Shown: positions 24,026 through 32,331 of the stretch, piece after piece | Numbering within the stretch: position 1 is the stretch's first letter | Layout: each line of letters starts with the position of its first letter | Assembly: GCA_900763685.1 (NCBI GenBank) | Contig: CAAFLF010000039.1 | Coordinates: 1 to 37,257 of the forward strand | Length of the DNA: 37,257 bases | Direction of reading: 5' to 3' | Origin: an uncultured Oscillospiraceae bacterium | GTDB taxonomy: Bacteria > Bacillota > Clostridia > Oscillospirales > Oscillospiraceae | The notes under the pieces: model-generated | What the model saw: only the letters and a program-made list of their open reading frames with translations | What the model was told of the DNA's origin: nothing | Database searches by the model: none | Program-made: the position numbers and the translations under genes

Positions 24026-26029
24026 ATGGAAGCCTTGAAACTGAAGGATTTTTTGAGCTATCGCTACCTCTCCGGCGTGCAGTACGCCCCGGACGGGAGC
24101 AAGGCGGCCTTTGTGGTGGCCAACACCAACGAGGAGGAGAGCGGCTATGAGCGGCGGCTCTGGCTCTGGGACGGGCAGCTCCGGCAGCTGACGGACCTGG
24201 GGAAGGAGGGGAGCTTCCTCTGGGAGGACGGGGACACCCTCCTCTTCCCGGCGGACCGCTCCGCCAAGGAGAAAAAGCGCCGGGAGGCCGGGGAGGAGTT
24301 CACGGCCTACTACCGCCTCTCCCTCTCCGGCGGCGAGGCACTGCCGGCCTTCACCCTGCCCTTTTCCGTTTCCAGCCTGAAGCCCCTGGGGGAGGGGAAG
24401 TACCTCGCCATCGGCAGCGTGGACGCTCAGCGGCCGGACTACTTCGAGATGACGGAGAAGGCCCGGGCGGAGGTGGCCAAGGAGTACGCCGAGGACAAGG
24501 ACTATGAGGTCTTTGACGAGATCCCCTTCTGGCTGAACGGCGGGGGCGTCATCAACAAGCGGCGGCAGGCGCTGTTCCTCATCACGGCGGAGCCCTGGGA
24601 GATCCGGAAGGTGACGGAGGACCCCTACTTCAGCGTGGACAGCGCGGCGGTGCTGGGGGACTACGTGTTCTTCAGCGGCCGGCGCTACGAGAGCCGGATG
24701 CCCCTGGCGGCGGACGCCCTCTGCCGCCTGAACTGGAAGAGCGGGGAGCTGGTCCGCTTCCCCCTGCCGGAGAAGTGCGACCTCGCGCCGCTGGCCGTGG
24801 GGGACGAGCTTTGGGCCATGGCCACCATCGATCCCGCTCACGGCGGCAACCAGAACAGCGACCTCTACCGGGTGGACCGGGAGACCGGGGAGCTGACGCT
24901 GCTGCGGCGGGAGGAGTACAGCATGTACTCCTCCGTGGGCAGCGACTGCCGCCTGGGCGGCGGACGCCAGGGCGAGGCCAAGGGCGGGAGCTACTACCAT
25001 CTCACCACCCGGGAGGGGAGCTCCCATCTCTACCGGGTGGACGGGGATGGGCAGTCCCACCCGGTGGTGACGAAGGAGGGCAGCATCGACTGCGTCACCG
25101 TGTCCCCCGCGGAGGAGAAGGCCCTGATGGTGGCCATGTACGACGGGCGCCTCCAGGAGCTCTACCAGGCGGACCTCAAGACCGGGAAGGTGAAGCGCCT
25201 GAGCCACTTCAACGACGCCGCCCTGAAGGGCAAGTACATCGCCCCCTTCCGCACTCTCAGCGTGGAGAGCGAGGGCCTGACCATCGGCGGCTGGGTGCTG
25301 GAACCCAAGGACTATGACCCCAGCAAGACCTATCCCGCCGTCTTCGACGTCCACGGCGGGCCGAAAACGGTCTATGGGCCGGTCTTTTACCACGAGACGC
25401 AGCTCTGGGCCAACATGGGTTACTTCGTGTTCTTCTGCAATCCCAAGGGCAGCGACGGCCGGGACAACGACTTCATGGACATCTTCGGCCACTACGGCGA
25501 GACGGATTACCGGAACCTCATGGACTTCGCCGACGCCGTGCTGACGGCCTATCCCCAGATCGACCCCAAGCGGGTCTGCCTCACCGGCGGCAGCTATGGC
25601 GGCTTCATGACCAACTGGATCATCGGGCACACGGACCGCTTCTGCTGCGCGGCGTCCCAGCGGTCCATCTCCAACTGGCTGAGCTTCTACGGGGTCTCGG
25701 ACATCGGGTACTTCTTCGCCCCGGACCAGTGCCATGGGGACATCTTCACCCCGGAGGGGCGGGAGATCCTGCTGCGGCAGTCCCCCCTCTGCTACGCCGG
25801 GAACGTGACGACGCCCACGCTCTTCATCCACTCCGACGAGGACTACCGCTGCCCCATGGCGGAGGGGCTGCAGATGTACACGGCCCTGGTCGCCCGGGGC
25901 GTGCCCGCCCGGCTCTGCCTCTTCCACGGGGAGAACCACGAGCTCTCCCGCTCCGGCAAGCCCAAGCACCGCATCCGGCGGCTGCGGGAGATCACGGACT
26001 GGTTTGAGAAGTACAGCCGTGGGGAGTGA
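24026..26029 (+). CDS. S9 family peptidase (prolyl oligopeptidase / acylaminoacyl peptidase type)
   Basis: Serine peptidases of family S9 cut short peptides. The 667-residue product has an N-terminal beta-propeller-like region (about 1-400) and a C-terminal alpha/beta hydrolase domain. The catalytic triad is visible: S523 in GGSYGGF, an Asp in HSDEDYRCP (probably D606) and H638 in ENHELSRSG. No signal peptide, so intracellular. It follows the DUF2974 hydrolase by 18 bases and overlaps the GNAT gene, forming a three-gene unit. AAAGGACAG at 24010-24018 is a modest ribosome binding site. Confidence 0.93.
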   Translation: MEALKLKDFLSYRYLSGVQYAPDGSKAAFVVANTNEEESGYERRLWLWDGQLRQLTDLGKEGSFLWEDGDTLLFPADRSAKEKKRREAGEEFTAYYRLSLSGGEALPAFTLPFSVSSLKPLGEGKYLAIGSVDAQRPDYFEMTEKARAEVAKEYAEDKDYEVFDEIPFWLNGGGVINKRRQALFLITAEPWEIRKVTEDPYFSVDSAAVLGDYVFFSGRRYESRMPLAADALCRLNWKSGELVRFPLPEKCDLAPLAVGDELWAMATIDPAHGGNQNSDLYRVDRETGELTLLRREEYSMYSSVGSDCRLGGGRQGEAKGGSYYHLTTREGSSHLYRVDGDGQSHPVVTKEGSIDCVTVSPAEEKALMVAMYDGRLQELYQADLKTGKVKRLSHFNDAALKGKYIAPFRTLSVESEGLTIGGWVLEPKDYDPSKTYPAVFDVHGGPKTVYGPVFYHETQLWANMGYFVFFCNPKGSDGRDNDFMDIFGHYGETDYRNLMDFADAVLTAYPQIDPKRVCLTGGSYGGFMTNWIIGHTDRFCCAASQRSISNWLSFYGVSDIGYFFAPDQCHGDIFTPEGREILLRQSPLCYAGNVTTPTLFIHSDEDYRCPMAEGLQMYTALVARGVPARLCLFHGENHELSRSGKPKHRIRRLREITDWFEKYSRGE

Positions 26030-26504
26030 GATCCTTTGCGCGGAGGGCGCTCTCACGGTCCGGCGCTTCCGGGAGGGGGACCTTCCGGCGCTTGCGGCGC
26101 TGCTGGCGGATCCGGAGGTGATGCGCTGGCTGGAGCCGCCCTTTGACCGGGCGAGGGCGGCGGAATTCCTGCGGGTGGCGGGGCTCTCGGAGCCGCCCCT
26201 CATCTACGCCGCGGAGGAGGACGGGGCCTTCCTGGGCTACGTCATCTTCCACCGCTACGGCGGCGAGGACGCGGCGGAGCTGGGCTGGGTGCTGCGGCGC
26301 TCCGCCTGGGGCCGGGGCTATGCCGGGCGCTTGACGGCGCTGCTGCTCTCCGCCGCGGAAGGGAAGTGGGCCGAGGCCGTCATCGAGTGCGCGCCGGAGC
26401 AGCGGGCCAGCGCCCGCGTCGCGGAGAGGCTGGGCTTCCGGGAGGAAGGGATGGCCGATGGCTGCCGGGTCTTCCGCCGGACGGTCCCCCGGGACGGAAC
26501 ATGA
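26019..26504 (+). CDS. GNAT family N-acetyltransferase
   Basis: A roughly 161-residue GNAT protein of the RimJ/RimL-like class that acetylates an amino group with acetyl-CoA. Visible parts: LTVRRFREGDLPALAALLADPEVMRWLEPP at the start, GYVIFHRYGGEDAAELGWVLRRSAWGRGYAG with the acetyl-CoA-binding R/Q-x2-G-x-G/A-like loop, then ARVAERLGFREEG. It overlaps the S9 peptidase gene. The start is uncertain: GTG at 26019 is chosen over TTG at 26004; neither has a strong ribosome binding site, suggesting coupling. Substrate unknown. Confidence 0.85.
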   Translation: MGSEILCAEGALTVRRFREGDLPALAALLADPEVMRWLEPPFDRARAAEFLRVAGLSEPPLIYAAEEDGAFLGYVIFHRYGGEDAAELGWVLRRSAWGRGYAGRLTALLLSAAEGKWAEAVIECAPEQRASARVAERLGFREEGMADGCRVFRRTVPRDGT

Positions 26505-26509
26505 AAAAC

Positions 26510-26579
26510 CCGTCCGTGCAAGGCATGGACGGTCGTAAAACAGGGAAACCGACCTATGCCGCGATCATAGGTCGGTTTC
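26510..26579 (+). terminator. two hairpins after the GNAT gene, probable terminator
   Basis: First stem: CCGTCCGTGC (26510-26519) with GCATGGACGG (26523-26532), including one G-T pair. Second stem: GAAACCGACCTATG (26545-26558) with CATAGGTCGGTTTC (26566-26579), 14 perfect pairs, then ATTGTC. The U-tract is weak (GGTTTCATT), so termination is probable but not certain. Confidence 0.55.
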
Positions 26580-26725
26580 ATTGTCGCGCGTTGGCGTCAA
26601 GGCTCCCTTCGCGCGAGGAAGGGTTTTGCTGCCGCGCGAGATCACGGATCGCACCATACACCGAAAGGGGGATCGAAGCGCGGCCAGGATCCGCTCGGCG
26701 AACTGGAATTTGTCGACAACTCCAC
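26580..26725. other. spacer between the GNAT gene and the AT-rich gene
   Basis: I see no gene, promoter or repeat here. Base composition changes from GC-rich to AT-rich near 26705, which marks one edge of the probable acquired segment. Confidence 0.4.
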
Positions 26726-27175
26726 TTATTTTACCCCTTGCATATCTCCATATTTATCTTTCAGACTTTCTATTCCGCTAATTACAGAGAGGAAACATGA
26801 TTGATCTGTATCCATTTCAAAAGAGAGAACATTATTAATGTCATGCCTTTCCTGAAATTTACCCTTTACCGTTGCATGTCCAGAAGAGCCCATTGTTACG
26901 GTAAATATTAAATCGTTTTCTAAGAGCAGTGCATACTTTGCTTCTCCTTCCAATCTTTCGTAGCATTCCTTTAATTGATTCGAAAAACTATACAAAGCAC
27001 CTGTTGCTGAATAGTATCTATCAAATTTCGCCTTATAACAGCCAACATCAATTTCCAATGAGCAAATTATATCGTAGCCACCTTCATAGCTTGTTGAATC
27101 AGGAAATCCTATGACTTCTTTTAATTTCAGTGCTATTTTTTCTCCATCATAGCCGTTAAAAGTAAATATCTCCAT
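26726..27175 (-). CDS. AT-rich orphan gene, possible WapI-type immunity protein
   Basis: A 149-residue acidic, soluble protein with no signal or membrane segment. A block in the second half (GHATVKGKFQERHDINNVLSFEMDTDQSCF and a final FLSVISGIESL) resembles small immunity proteins of the WapI/polymorphic-toxin type; this is recalled similarity, not a search result. The gene is strongly AT-rich with A/T-ending codons, unlike every neighbour, and its ribosome binding site is weak. No toxin gene is beside it. It is most simply read as a recently acquired orphan immunity gene. Confidence 0.6.
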   Translation of the reverse strand: MEIFTFNGYDGEKIALKLKEVIGFPDSTSYEGGYDIICSLEIDVGCYKAKFDRYYSATGALYSFSNQLKECYERLEGEAKYALLLENDLIFTVTMGSSGHATVKGKFQERHDINNVLSFEMDTDQSCFLSVISGIESLKDKYGDMQGVK

Positions 27176-27260
27176 AATTATTTCTCGCTTTCATTCCGTC
27201 AAATTTCGATTTGCAGGTCTGTTTCATTCCATGTTAGCACAAAATGGGATAGGACACAAG

Positions 27261-27292
27261 AACAGCCACAGCGGTTCACCGCTGTGGCTGTT
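27261..27292 (-). terminator. terminator after obgE
   Basis: AACAGCCACAGCGG (27261-27274) and CCGCTGTGGCTGTT (27279-27292) form a perfect 14-bp stem with a TTCA loop. On the minus strand it lies about 50 bases after the obgE stop and is followed by CTTGTGTCC, a modest U-rich end. Confidence 0.75.
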
Positions 27293-27340
27293 AACGGTTT
27301 TACGACCACCCGCTTTTTGCGCGGAGGGGGGTTCGCGTGG

Positions 27341-28624
27341 TCACTTCTGGTACTCGAACTCGAAGTCGTAGAGGGAGACGGTGTCGCCGTCCTGGATGCC
27401 CATCTCCTCCAGGCGCTCATAGAGGCCGGAGTCCCGGAGGGCCTTCTCAAACCACATGCGGCTCTCGTAGTCGTTGAAGTTGACGTTGCCCATGAGGCGC
27501 TGGAGCCAGGGGCCCTCGATGAGCCAGGTGCCGTCGTCGGTGCGCTGGATGTCCAGGGGGGCGGAGGTGTCCACCACCGGGGGCTTGGGGACGTACTCAG
27601 GCTCGTAGACCGTGACGGGGGGGAGGGTGGAGAGGAGCTCGGCGGCCTTATTGACGAGCTCCTGGGTGCCCATGTGGGCGGCGGCGGAGATCTCCAGCAG
27701 CTGATAGCCCTGGGATTCCACATGGGAGCGGAGGCGCTCCAGATTCTCCGGGTCCTCCAGGATGTCCACCTTGTTGGCGGCCACGATCTGGGGGCGGGTG
27801 GCAAGCTCCGGGCTGTACTGCCGGAGCTCCTGGTTGATGGCGTCGAAGTCCGCCACGGGGTCCCGGCCCTCGCTGCCGGAGACATCCACCACGTGGATGA
27901 GGAGGCGGCAGCGGTCGATGTGGCGGAGGAAGTCGTGGCCGAGGCCGGCGCCCTCGCTGGCGCCCTCGATGATGCCGGGGATGTCCGCCATCACGAAGCT
28001 GACGCCCTCCTCCACCCAGACGACGCCGAGATTGGGGTAGAGGGTGGTGAAGTGGTAGTTCGCGATCTTGGGCTGGGCCTTGGAGACCACGCTGAGGAGG
28101 GTGGACTTGCCCACGTTGGGGAAGCCGATGAGGCCCACGTCCGCGAGGAGCTTCAGCTCCAGGATGACATCGTGGCTCTCGCCGGGGAGGCCCGCCTTGG
28201 CGAAGCGGGGGACCTGGCGGGTGGGGGTGGCGAAATGCATATTGCCCCAGCCGCCCCGGCCTCCCTTACAGAGGACGTGGGGCTCGGAGGAGGACCTATC
28301 CTTGATGGTCTCGCCGGTCTCGGCGTCCCGCACCAGGGTGCCCCGGGGGACCCGGATCACGAGGTCCTGGCCGTCCTTGCCGGATTTGCGGGCGCCCTGG
28401 CCGTCCACGCCGTTGGGGGCCACGTATTTGCGCTTGTAGCGGAAGTCCATCAGGGTGGACATGTTGTCATCCACCTTCAGGATGACGCTGCCGCCCCGGC
28501 CGCCGTCGCCGCCGTCCGGGCCGCCGGCGGCCACGTATTTCTCCCGGTGGAAGGCCACGACGCCGTTGCCGCCGTTGCCGGCCTTCACGGTGATCCGGGC
28601 CTTGTCGATGAAAGAGCTTGCCAT
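27341..28624 (-). CDS. obgE: GTPase Obg (CgtA)
   Basis: Obg is an essential GTPase that acts in 50S assembly and stress signalling. The 427-residue product has the Gly-rich Obg domain (1-158, FIDKARITVKAGNGGNGVVAFHRE), the GTPase domain with GFPNVGKSTLL, the switch segment DIPGIIEGASEGAGLG and NKVD, and a C-terminal OCT domain (about 345-427). Position just after the rplU-prp-rpmA operon is conserved in many bacteria. A terminator and a separate promoter lie between, so it is transcribed on its own at least in part. Confidence 0.97.
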   Translation of the reverse strand: MASSFIDKARITVKAGNGGNGVVAFHREKYVAAGGPDGGDGGRGGSVILKVDDNMSTLMDFRYKRKYVAPNGVDGQGARKSGKDGQDLVIRVPRGTLVRDAETGETIKDRSSSEPHVLCKGGRGGWGNMHFATPTRQVPRFAKAGLPGESHDVILELKLLADVGLIGFPNVGKSTLLSVVSKAQPKIANYHFTTLYPNLGVVWVEEGVSFVMADIPGIIEGASEGAGLGHDFLRHIDRCRLLIHVVDVSGSEGRDPVADFDAINQELRQYSPELATRPQIVAANKVDILEDPENLERLRSHVESQGYQLLEISAAAHMGTQELVNKAAELLSTLPPVTVYEPEYVPKPPVVDTSAPLDIQRTDDGTWLIEGPWLQRLMGNVNFNDYESRMWFEKALRDSGLYERLEEMGIQDGDTVSLYDFEFEYQK

Positions 28625-28674
28625 ATTCGTATCCTCACAGTTCTAAGATGAAACTAGTTTCTCCCATTTCATCC

Positions 28675-28703
28675 ATTTTACCGGAATGTTTCGCCGCCGT
28701 CAA
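28675..28703 (-). promoter_or_regulatory. promoter of obgE
   Basis: On the minus strand: TTGACG (28703-28698), 17 bases, TAAAAT (28680-28675), directly after the rpmA terminator and 50 bases before the obgE start. Confidence 0.7.
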
Positions 28704-28711
28704 GGCAGAAA

Positions 28712-28741
28712 GAGTCCCCGTTCCCATGGGAACGGGGACTC
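28712..28741 (-). terminator. terminator of the rplU-prp-rpmA operon
   Basis: GAGTCCCCGTTCCC (28712-28725) pairs with GGGAACGGGGACTC (28728-28741), a near-perfect palindrome with a tiny loop. The minus strand then reads TTTCTG. It lies 10 bases after the rpmA stop. Confidence 0.85.
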
Positions 28742-28751
28742 CGGTGAAAAC

Positions 28752-29030
28752 TCACTGCACCTCGATGGAGACCTGCTTGCGGTCCTTGCCCAGGTGGGAG
28801 AAACGCACCACGCCGTCAGCCTTGGCGAACAGGGTGTCGTCGGTGCCGATGCCGACATTCACACCGGGATGGATGTGAGTGCCGCGCTGGCGGACGAGAA
28901 TGTTGCCGGCCTTGACGAACTGGCCGTCCGCCCGCTTGGGACCGAGACGCTTGGCGTTGGAATCACGGCCGTTCTTGGTGGAGCCGCCGCCCTTCTTGTG
29001 GGCGAAGAACTGCAGACCAATATAGATCAT
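28752..29030 (-). CDS. rpmA: 50S ribosomal protein L27 with cleavable N-terminus
   Basis: L27 reaches the peptidyl transferase centre with its N-terminus. The 92-residue product begins MIYIGLQFF and then [15 protein letters not shown]. In Firmicutes the first nine residues, ending in FF, are removed by the protease Prp to expose the functional end; the motif LQFF-AHKKG is clear here. prp lies directly upstream in the same operon. Otherwise family length and sequence. Confidence 0.97.
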   Translation of the reverse strand: MIYIGLQFFAHKKGGGSTKNGRDSNAKRLGPKRADGQFVKAGNILVRQRGTHIHPGVNVGIGTDDTLFAKADGVVRFSHLGKDRKQVSIEVQ

Positions 29031-29075
29031 GTTAGCGAACCATCCTTTCTTCAGATTTTTAGAATGGGGAGGAAG

Positions 29076-29408
29076 TCAATCTTCCTCCAGGACCTCGATA
29101 TTGTCGGGGAACTCGTCGCGGAGCTGGGTGAGGTAGACCATGAGGCCCGTCAGGAGGGCCTGACAGGTGCTCTCGGCGCTGGCGGAGAGCCCGCCGGGGA
29201 GCCGGAAGCTGATCCTGGTCTCCCGCTCATCGACGCGCACGGCCGCCGCGAGACCCAGGACATCGTTGACGGTGGCCTCCACCAGGCGGATGGCGCTGGT
29301 GATGGCGGCGCAGACGATATCCTCGCCCTCCTCTGCGTAGCCGCTGTGGCCCGCGGAGTCAAAGCCGGTGACGCGGTTCCCCTCCGTGCGGAAGCGAACG
29401 GTGGTCAT
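29076..29408 (-). CDS. prp: ribosomal-processing cysteine protease Prp
   Basis: Prp cleaves the N-terminal extension of L27, an essential step in Firmicutes studied so far. The 110-residue product has the family signature GHSGYAEEGEDIVCAAITS with the catalytic pair H21 and C33. It lies between rplU and rpmA, the usual place, and its start follows the rplU stop with one base between. L27 in this window has the matching cleavage motif. Confidence 0.95.
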   Translation of the reverse strand: MTTVRFRTEGNRVTGFDSAGHSGYAEEGEDIVCAAITSAIRLVEATVNDVLGLAAAVRVDERETRISFRLPGGLSASAESTCQALLTGLMVYLTQLRDEFPDNIEVLEED

Positions 29409-29409
29409 A

Positions 29410-29721
29410 TCAGACGGAGATCTTGGTGATGGTCACCTTGGTGTAAGGCTGACGATGGCCCTGACGCTTGCGGTAACCCTTCTTGGCGTTGTACTTGAAG
29501 ATGCGGATCTTCTTGCCCTTGCCGTTCTTCTCGACGGTGGCTTCCACGGAAGCGCCCTCCACCACGGGGGTGCCGAAGGTGGCGTTCTCGCCGTCGATGA
29601 TGGCCAGCACCTGGTCAAACTTGACGGTGTCGCCGGCGTTCTGATCCAGCTTCTCGATGAAGACCACGTCGCCCTCGCTCACCTTGTACTGCTTGCCGCC
29701 GGTCACGATGATTGCGTTCAT
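29410..29721 (-). CDS. rplU: 50S ribosomal protein L21
   Basis: L21 is a 50S protein bound near L20. The 103-residue product starts [25 protein letters not shown] and ends with the basic [22 protein letters not shown] block, both family features. The start follows AAGGAGTTG on the minus strand. It leads the rplU-prp-rpmA operon. Its 86-base leader contains a GCGCGC...GGGCGC-type hairpin and could be an L21-type leader, but that is weakly supported. Confidence 0.97.
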   Translation of the reverse strand: MNAIIVTGGKQYKVSEGDVVFIEKLDQNAGDTVKFDQVLAIIDGENATFGTPVVEGASVEATVEKNGKGKKIRIFKYNAKKGYRKRQGHRQPYTKVTITKISV

Positions 29722-29807
29722 TCTCTGATTTCAACTCCTTCATTACGGGCTCGCTGTCGGGGGTGGCGCCCGGGGGCGCGCTTGGACCCATTCAAAGCGG
29801 CTCTATT

Positions 29808-29836
29808 AGTATAGCGGGGAGAGGCGGGCTTGTCAA
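29808..29836 (-). promoter_or_regulatory. promoter of rplU-prp-rpmA
   Basis: On the minus strand: consensus TTGACA (29836-29831), 17 bases, TATACT (29813-29808). This strong sigma-A-type promoter fits a ribosomal protein operon. Confidence 0.85.
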
Positions 29837-29912
29837 CTGGTTTTCGGGGAAAAATCGGGGAAAGGGCGAAAAAATTCGCCGGGGGACGGGAGGAAATCGG
29901 AAAATTTGGGAA

Positions 29913-29940
29913 TTGCCAAGGGCGGGGACTGTGGTATAAT
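29913..29940 (+). promoter_or_regulatory. promoter of the GntR gene
   Basis: TTGCCA (29913-29918), 16 bases, TATAAT (29935-29940), 33 bases before the ATG at 29974. Confidence 0.65.
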
Positions 29941-29973
29941 GGAGGGGAAAATGAGGTAAGGAGCAGGGAAGAA

Positions 29974-30633
29974 ATGGCGAGAACGGCGTACAGCAAGGCG
30001 GAGATCTACCGAGAGCTGAATGAGAGGATCATGTTTCTGGAGCTGCCCCCGGGCACCGTTATCACGGAGGAGGGACTGGCGGCGGAGTTCGGCGTCAGCC
30101 GGACGCCCATCCGGGAGGTGCTGAAGGAGCTGGCCGGGGTCCGGCTGGTGCGGATCCAGCCCCAGAACAAGACCTACGTCTCCTATATCAATGTGGCGGA
30201 CATCAAGGAGTACGTCTTTTTCCGCCGGACCATGGACATCGCCATTCTGACGGACCTGGCCGCCAGCGGCCGGAAGGTGGGACAGCAGGCGGAGGAGTGT
30301 ATCCTGCTGCAGGAGCTGGCCGCCAAGAGCGGGAACTACAAGTCCTTCCTGAAGTACGGCGAGGAGTTCCACAAGCGGCTGGTGACCCTGGCGGGGCACG
30401 AGCTGATGGGCCGCTTCATGCAGGAGGCCCGGGACCACATCAACCGCTACAACGCCCTGCTCTACAACAACAGCGGCTACATGGGGGACTCCTTTCAGGA
30501 GCACCGGCAGATCGTGGAGTATATCGACGCCGGGGAGCCGGAGAAGCTGGAGGCCCTGCTGCGGCGGCATCACGACATTGACCTGAAGCACTTTGAGGAC
30601 GTGTTCGACAAGCACAGGGAGTATTTCGAGTGA
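29974..30633 (+). CDS. GntR family regulator, FCD subfamily
   Basis: A 219-residue transcription factor. The N-terminal winged helix (about 8-75) contains TEEGLAAEFGVSRTPIREVLKELAG, the GntR DNA-binding signature. The C-terminal helical part (about 85-215) has HKRLVTLAGHELMGRF and a final HHDIDLKHFEDVF and fits the FCD ligand-binding domain, which often binds organic acids via a metal. The start at 29974 follows AAGGAG and a promoter; the frame is open upstream without support. It likely controls the transporter gene downstream, which has palindromic sites. Confidence 0.92.
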   Translation: MARTAYSKAEIYRELNERIMFLELPPGTVITEEGLAAEFGVSRTPIREVLKELAGVRLVRIQPQNKTYVSYINVADIKEYVFFRRTMDIAILTDLAASGRKVGQQAEECILLQELAAKSGNYKSFLKYGEEFHKRLVTLAGHELMGRFMQEARDHINRYNALLYNNSGYMGDSFQEHRQIVEYIDAGEPEKLEALLRRHHDIDLKHFEDVFDKHREYFE

Positions 30634-30653
30634 GCGGATAAGGGAAAGCTTTT

Positions 30654-30694
30654 GCCCGGAGCGCGGGGATGACCGGCGCTCCGGGCGGTTTTTT
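30654..30694 (+). terminator. terminator of the GntR gene
   Basis: GCCCGGAGCGC (30654-30664) pairs with GCGCTCCGGGC (30676-30686) around 11 bases, then GG and TTTTTT. It separates the regulator from the transporter promoter. Confidence 0.92.
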
Positions 30695-30746
30695 ACCGTC
30701 AGAAGAGACAAAAACGAGGGGTTTGATTTTGCGTTTTCGCTGAATA

Positions 30747-30818
30747 TTGTATACTAGGGTACAAAATGGCGAAAAGGGTTTGACTTTGGCGAACTCTAAT
30801 TGTATCCTTGTATACAAG
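30747..30818 (+). promoter_or_regulatory. transporter promoter with two GntR-type operators
   Basis: Promoter: TTGACT (30780-30785), 17 bases, TATCCT (30803-30808). Operator-like palindromes flank it: TTGTATACTA (30747-30756) upstream, and CTTGTATACAAG (30807-30818), a perfect 12-base palindrome overlapping the -10 end and start point. TTGTATACAA-like sites are typical for FCD GntR regulators, so the regulator encoded just upstream is the likely ligand; repression is expected from the overlap. Confidence 0.7.
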
Positions 30819-30889
30819 CTACAGCGCATGAGACTCTGACCCGTAGGTTCGGGACCCCACGCGATCAAATATGTTTGGGAGGGAATTCA

Positions 30890-32212
30890 ATGACTAGCTA
30901 CACCGTGGCGATCATCCTTTCGATCCTGATTTTCGTGATGTTCGCCCTCAATAAACTGACACCCGGTACCATCAGCCTTCTGGGCGCCCTGGCGCTGACC
31001 ATCCTGATCCCGGAAGTGACGCTGAAGAGCGCCTACTCCGGCTTCGGCTCCAACGTCATCCCCATGGTGGCGGGCATGAGCATCGTCAGCGACGCGCTCT
31101 TTGAGACCGGCATCGGCCAGCGCATCGGCGCTTCCCTGGCGAGACTGCCCTTCGCCAAGAACGAGCGGGTGTTCTGCGCATTTGTGGCGACGGTCTGCAC
31201 CATTCAGTCCGCCTTCATGAGCAACACCGGCACCATCATCATGTGGATGGCTCTCATCGCCACCATCGCCGCCGGCTCCAACGGCCGCATCCGCTCCAAG
31301 ATGGCCATCTTCCCCGCGGCCACCGGCGCCATCATCGGCGGCGCGCAGACCCTGATCGGCGTTTCCAACAACGCGGCGGCCAACGCCTTCATCCAGACCA
31401 TCCCCGGCTTTGAGAGCGGCATGGGCCTCTTTGACATGACGGTCTACGCCTGGCCCCTGGCGGTGGTGCAGATCCTCTTCTGGATGACCATCGGCTACAA
31501 CATCGAGCTGAAGGTGCTGAAGCCCGAGAGCCCCGACTTCGACAAGGACAACGTGTACGCCGTGGCCCCCGCGGAGGCGGAGACCAAGGCGGATGTCCCC
31601 GCCTGGAAGGGCTACTTCGCGGCGGCGGTGATGCTGGGCTGCCTGGTGGCCTTCGTTCTCAGCGGCTTTGAGCCCTTCAAGCAGTATCTGGACATGGGCA
31701 ACATCCCCATGATCGGCACGGCGCTGCTCTTCGTCTTTAAGGTCATGCCGGTGAAGAAGTCCCTGGCCAACCTGCCCTGGGATACCCTGGTGCTGGTGGG
31801 CACCATCAATGTCATCGGCACGGCGCTGACCGCCACCGGCGCGGGCGAGCTGCTGGCCAACGGCCTCATCAACCTGCTGGGCGAGAACGCGACGCCCATG
31901 GTGTTCATGATCGCCTTCGTGGTGCTGGGCGGCTTCCTCACCACCTTCCTGCAGAACTCCGGCACCTTCGCCTTCCTGGCCCCCATCGCCATTCCCATCG
32001 CGCAGGCTCTGGGCGCGAGCCCCTTCGTCTTCTGCGTGGTGCTGGCGGTGACCACCAACATGGCCATCTGCACGCCGCTGGGCACTGCGGTGAACCAGCT
32101 CATCCTGCCGGCGGGCTACAAGTTCAGCGACTACGTGAAGATCGGCGGCCCCTGCTGGATCCTGATGATGATCACCCTTTGTATCGCGGTGAAGATCGTC
32201 GGCATTATGTGA
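30890..32212 (+). CDS. SLC13/DASS-type anion transporter
   Basis: A 440-residue membrane protein with about 11-12 hydrophobic helices. It fits the ion-transporter superfamily that includes SLC13/DASS dicarboxylate carriers and CitMHS: N-terminal ILIFVMFALNKLTPGTISLLGALALTI, a re-entrant-type SNNAAANAF motif in the first half and QNSGTFAFLAPIAIPIA in the second. These pseudo-repeats bind Na+ and a carboxylate in the family. An organic acid is a likely substrate, but which one is unknown. The ATG at 30890 follows GGGAGGG at 30877-30883; the longer open frame starting at 30800 overlaps the promoter and is rejected. Confidence 0.85.
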   Translation: MTSYTVAIILSILIFVMFALNKLTPGTISLLGALALTILIPEVTLKSAYSGFGSNVIPMVAGMSIVSDALFETGIGQRIGASLARLPFAKNERVFCAFVATVCTIQSAFMSNTGTIIMWMALIATIAAGSNGRIRSKMAIFPAATGAIIGGAQTLIGVSNNAAANAFIQTIPGFESGMGLFDMTVYAWPLAVVQILFWMTIGYNIELKVLKPESPDFDKDNVYAVAPAEAETKADVPAWKGYFAAAVMLGCLVAFVLSGFEPFKQYLDMGNIPMIGTALLFVFKVMPVKKSLANLPWDTLVLVGTINVIGTALTATGAGELLANGLINLLGENATPMVFMIAFVVLGGFLTTFLQNSGTFAFLAPIAIPIAQALGASPFVFCVVLAVTTNMAICTPLGTAVNQLILPAGYKFSDYVKIGGPCWILMMITLCIAVKIVGIM

Positions 32213-32232
32213 GGACCCCTCTTTGAGACCCT

Positions 32233-32264
32233 GGCGCGACCGGGACAGGCTTCCCGGCCGCGCC
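32233..32264 (+). promoter_or_regulatory. intercistronic hairpin after the transporter
   Basis: GGCGCG-A-CCGGGA (32233-32245) pairs with TCCCGG-C-CGCGCC (32252-32264), 12 pairs and one mismatch. GAGAAAAACC follows, no T-run, so it is more likely a stabiliser or partial attenuator than a full terminator. Whether the downstream genes are co-transcribed with the transporter is open. Confidence 0.5.
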
Positions 32265-32331
32265 GAGAAAAACCACGCGGAAGACCCGCCGAAACGGCAG
32301 AGCGCTTGCGTGAGTGTAATTGGAGAGTACG

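Noticed and set aside
30800..30889. Longer start of the SLC13-type transporter
   Set aside because: It overlaps the promoter -10 box and operator; GGGAGGG supports 30890.
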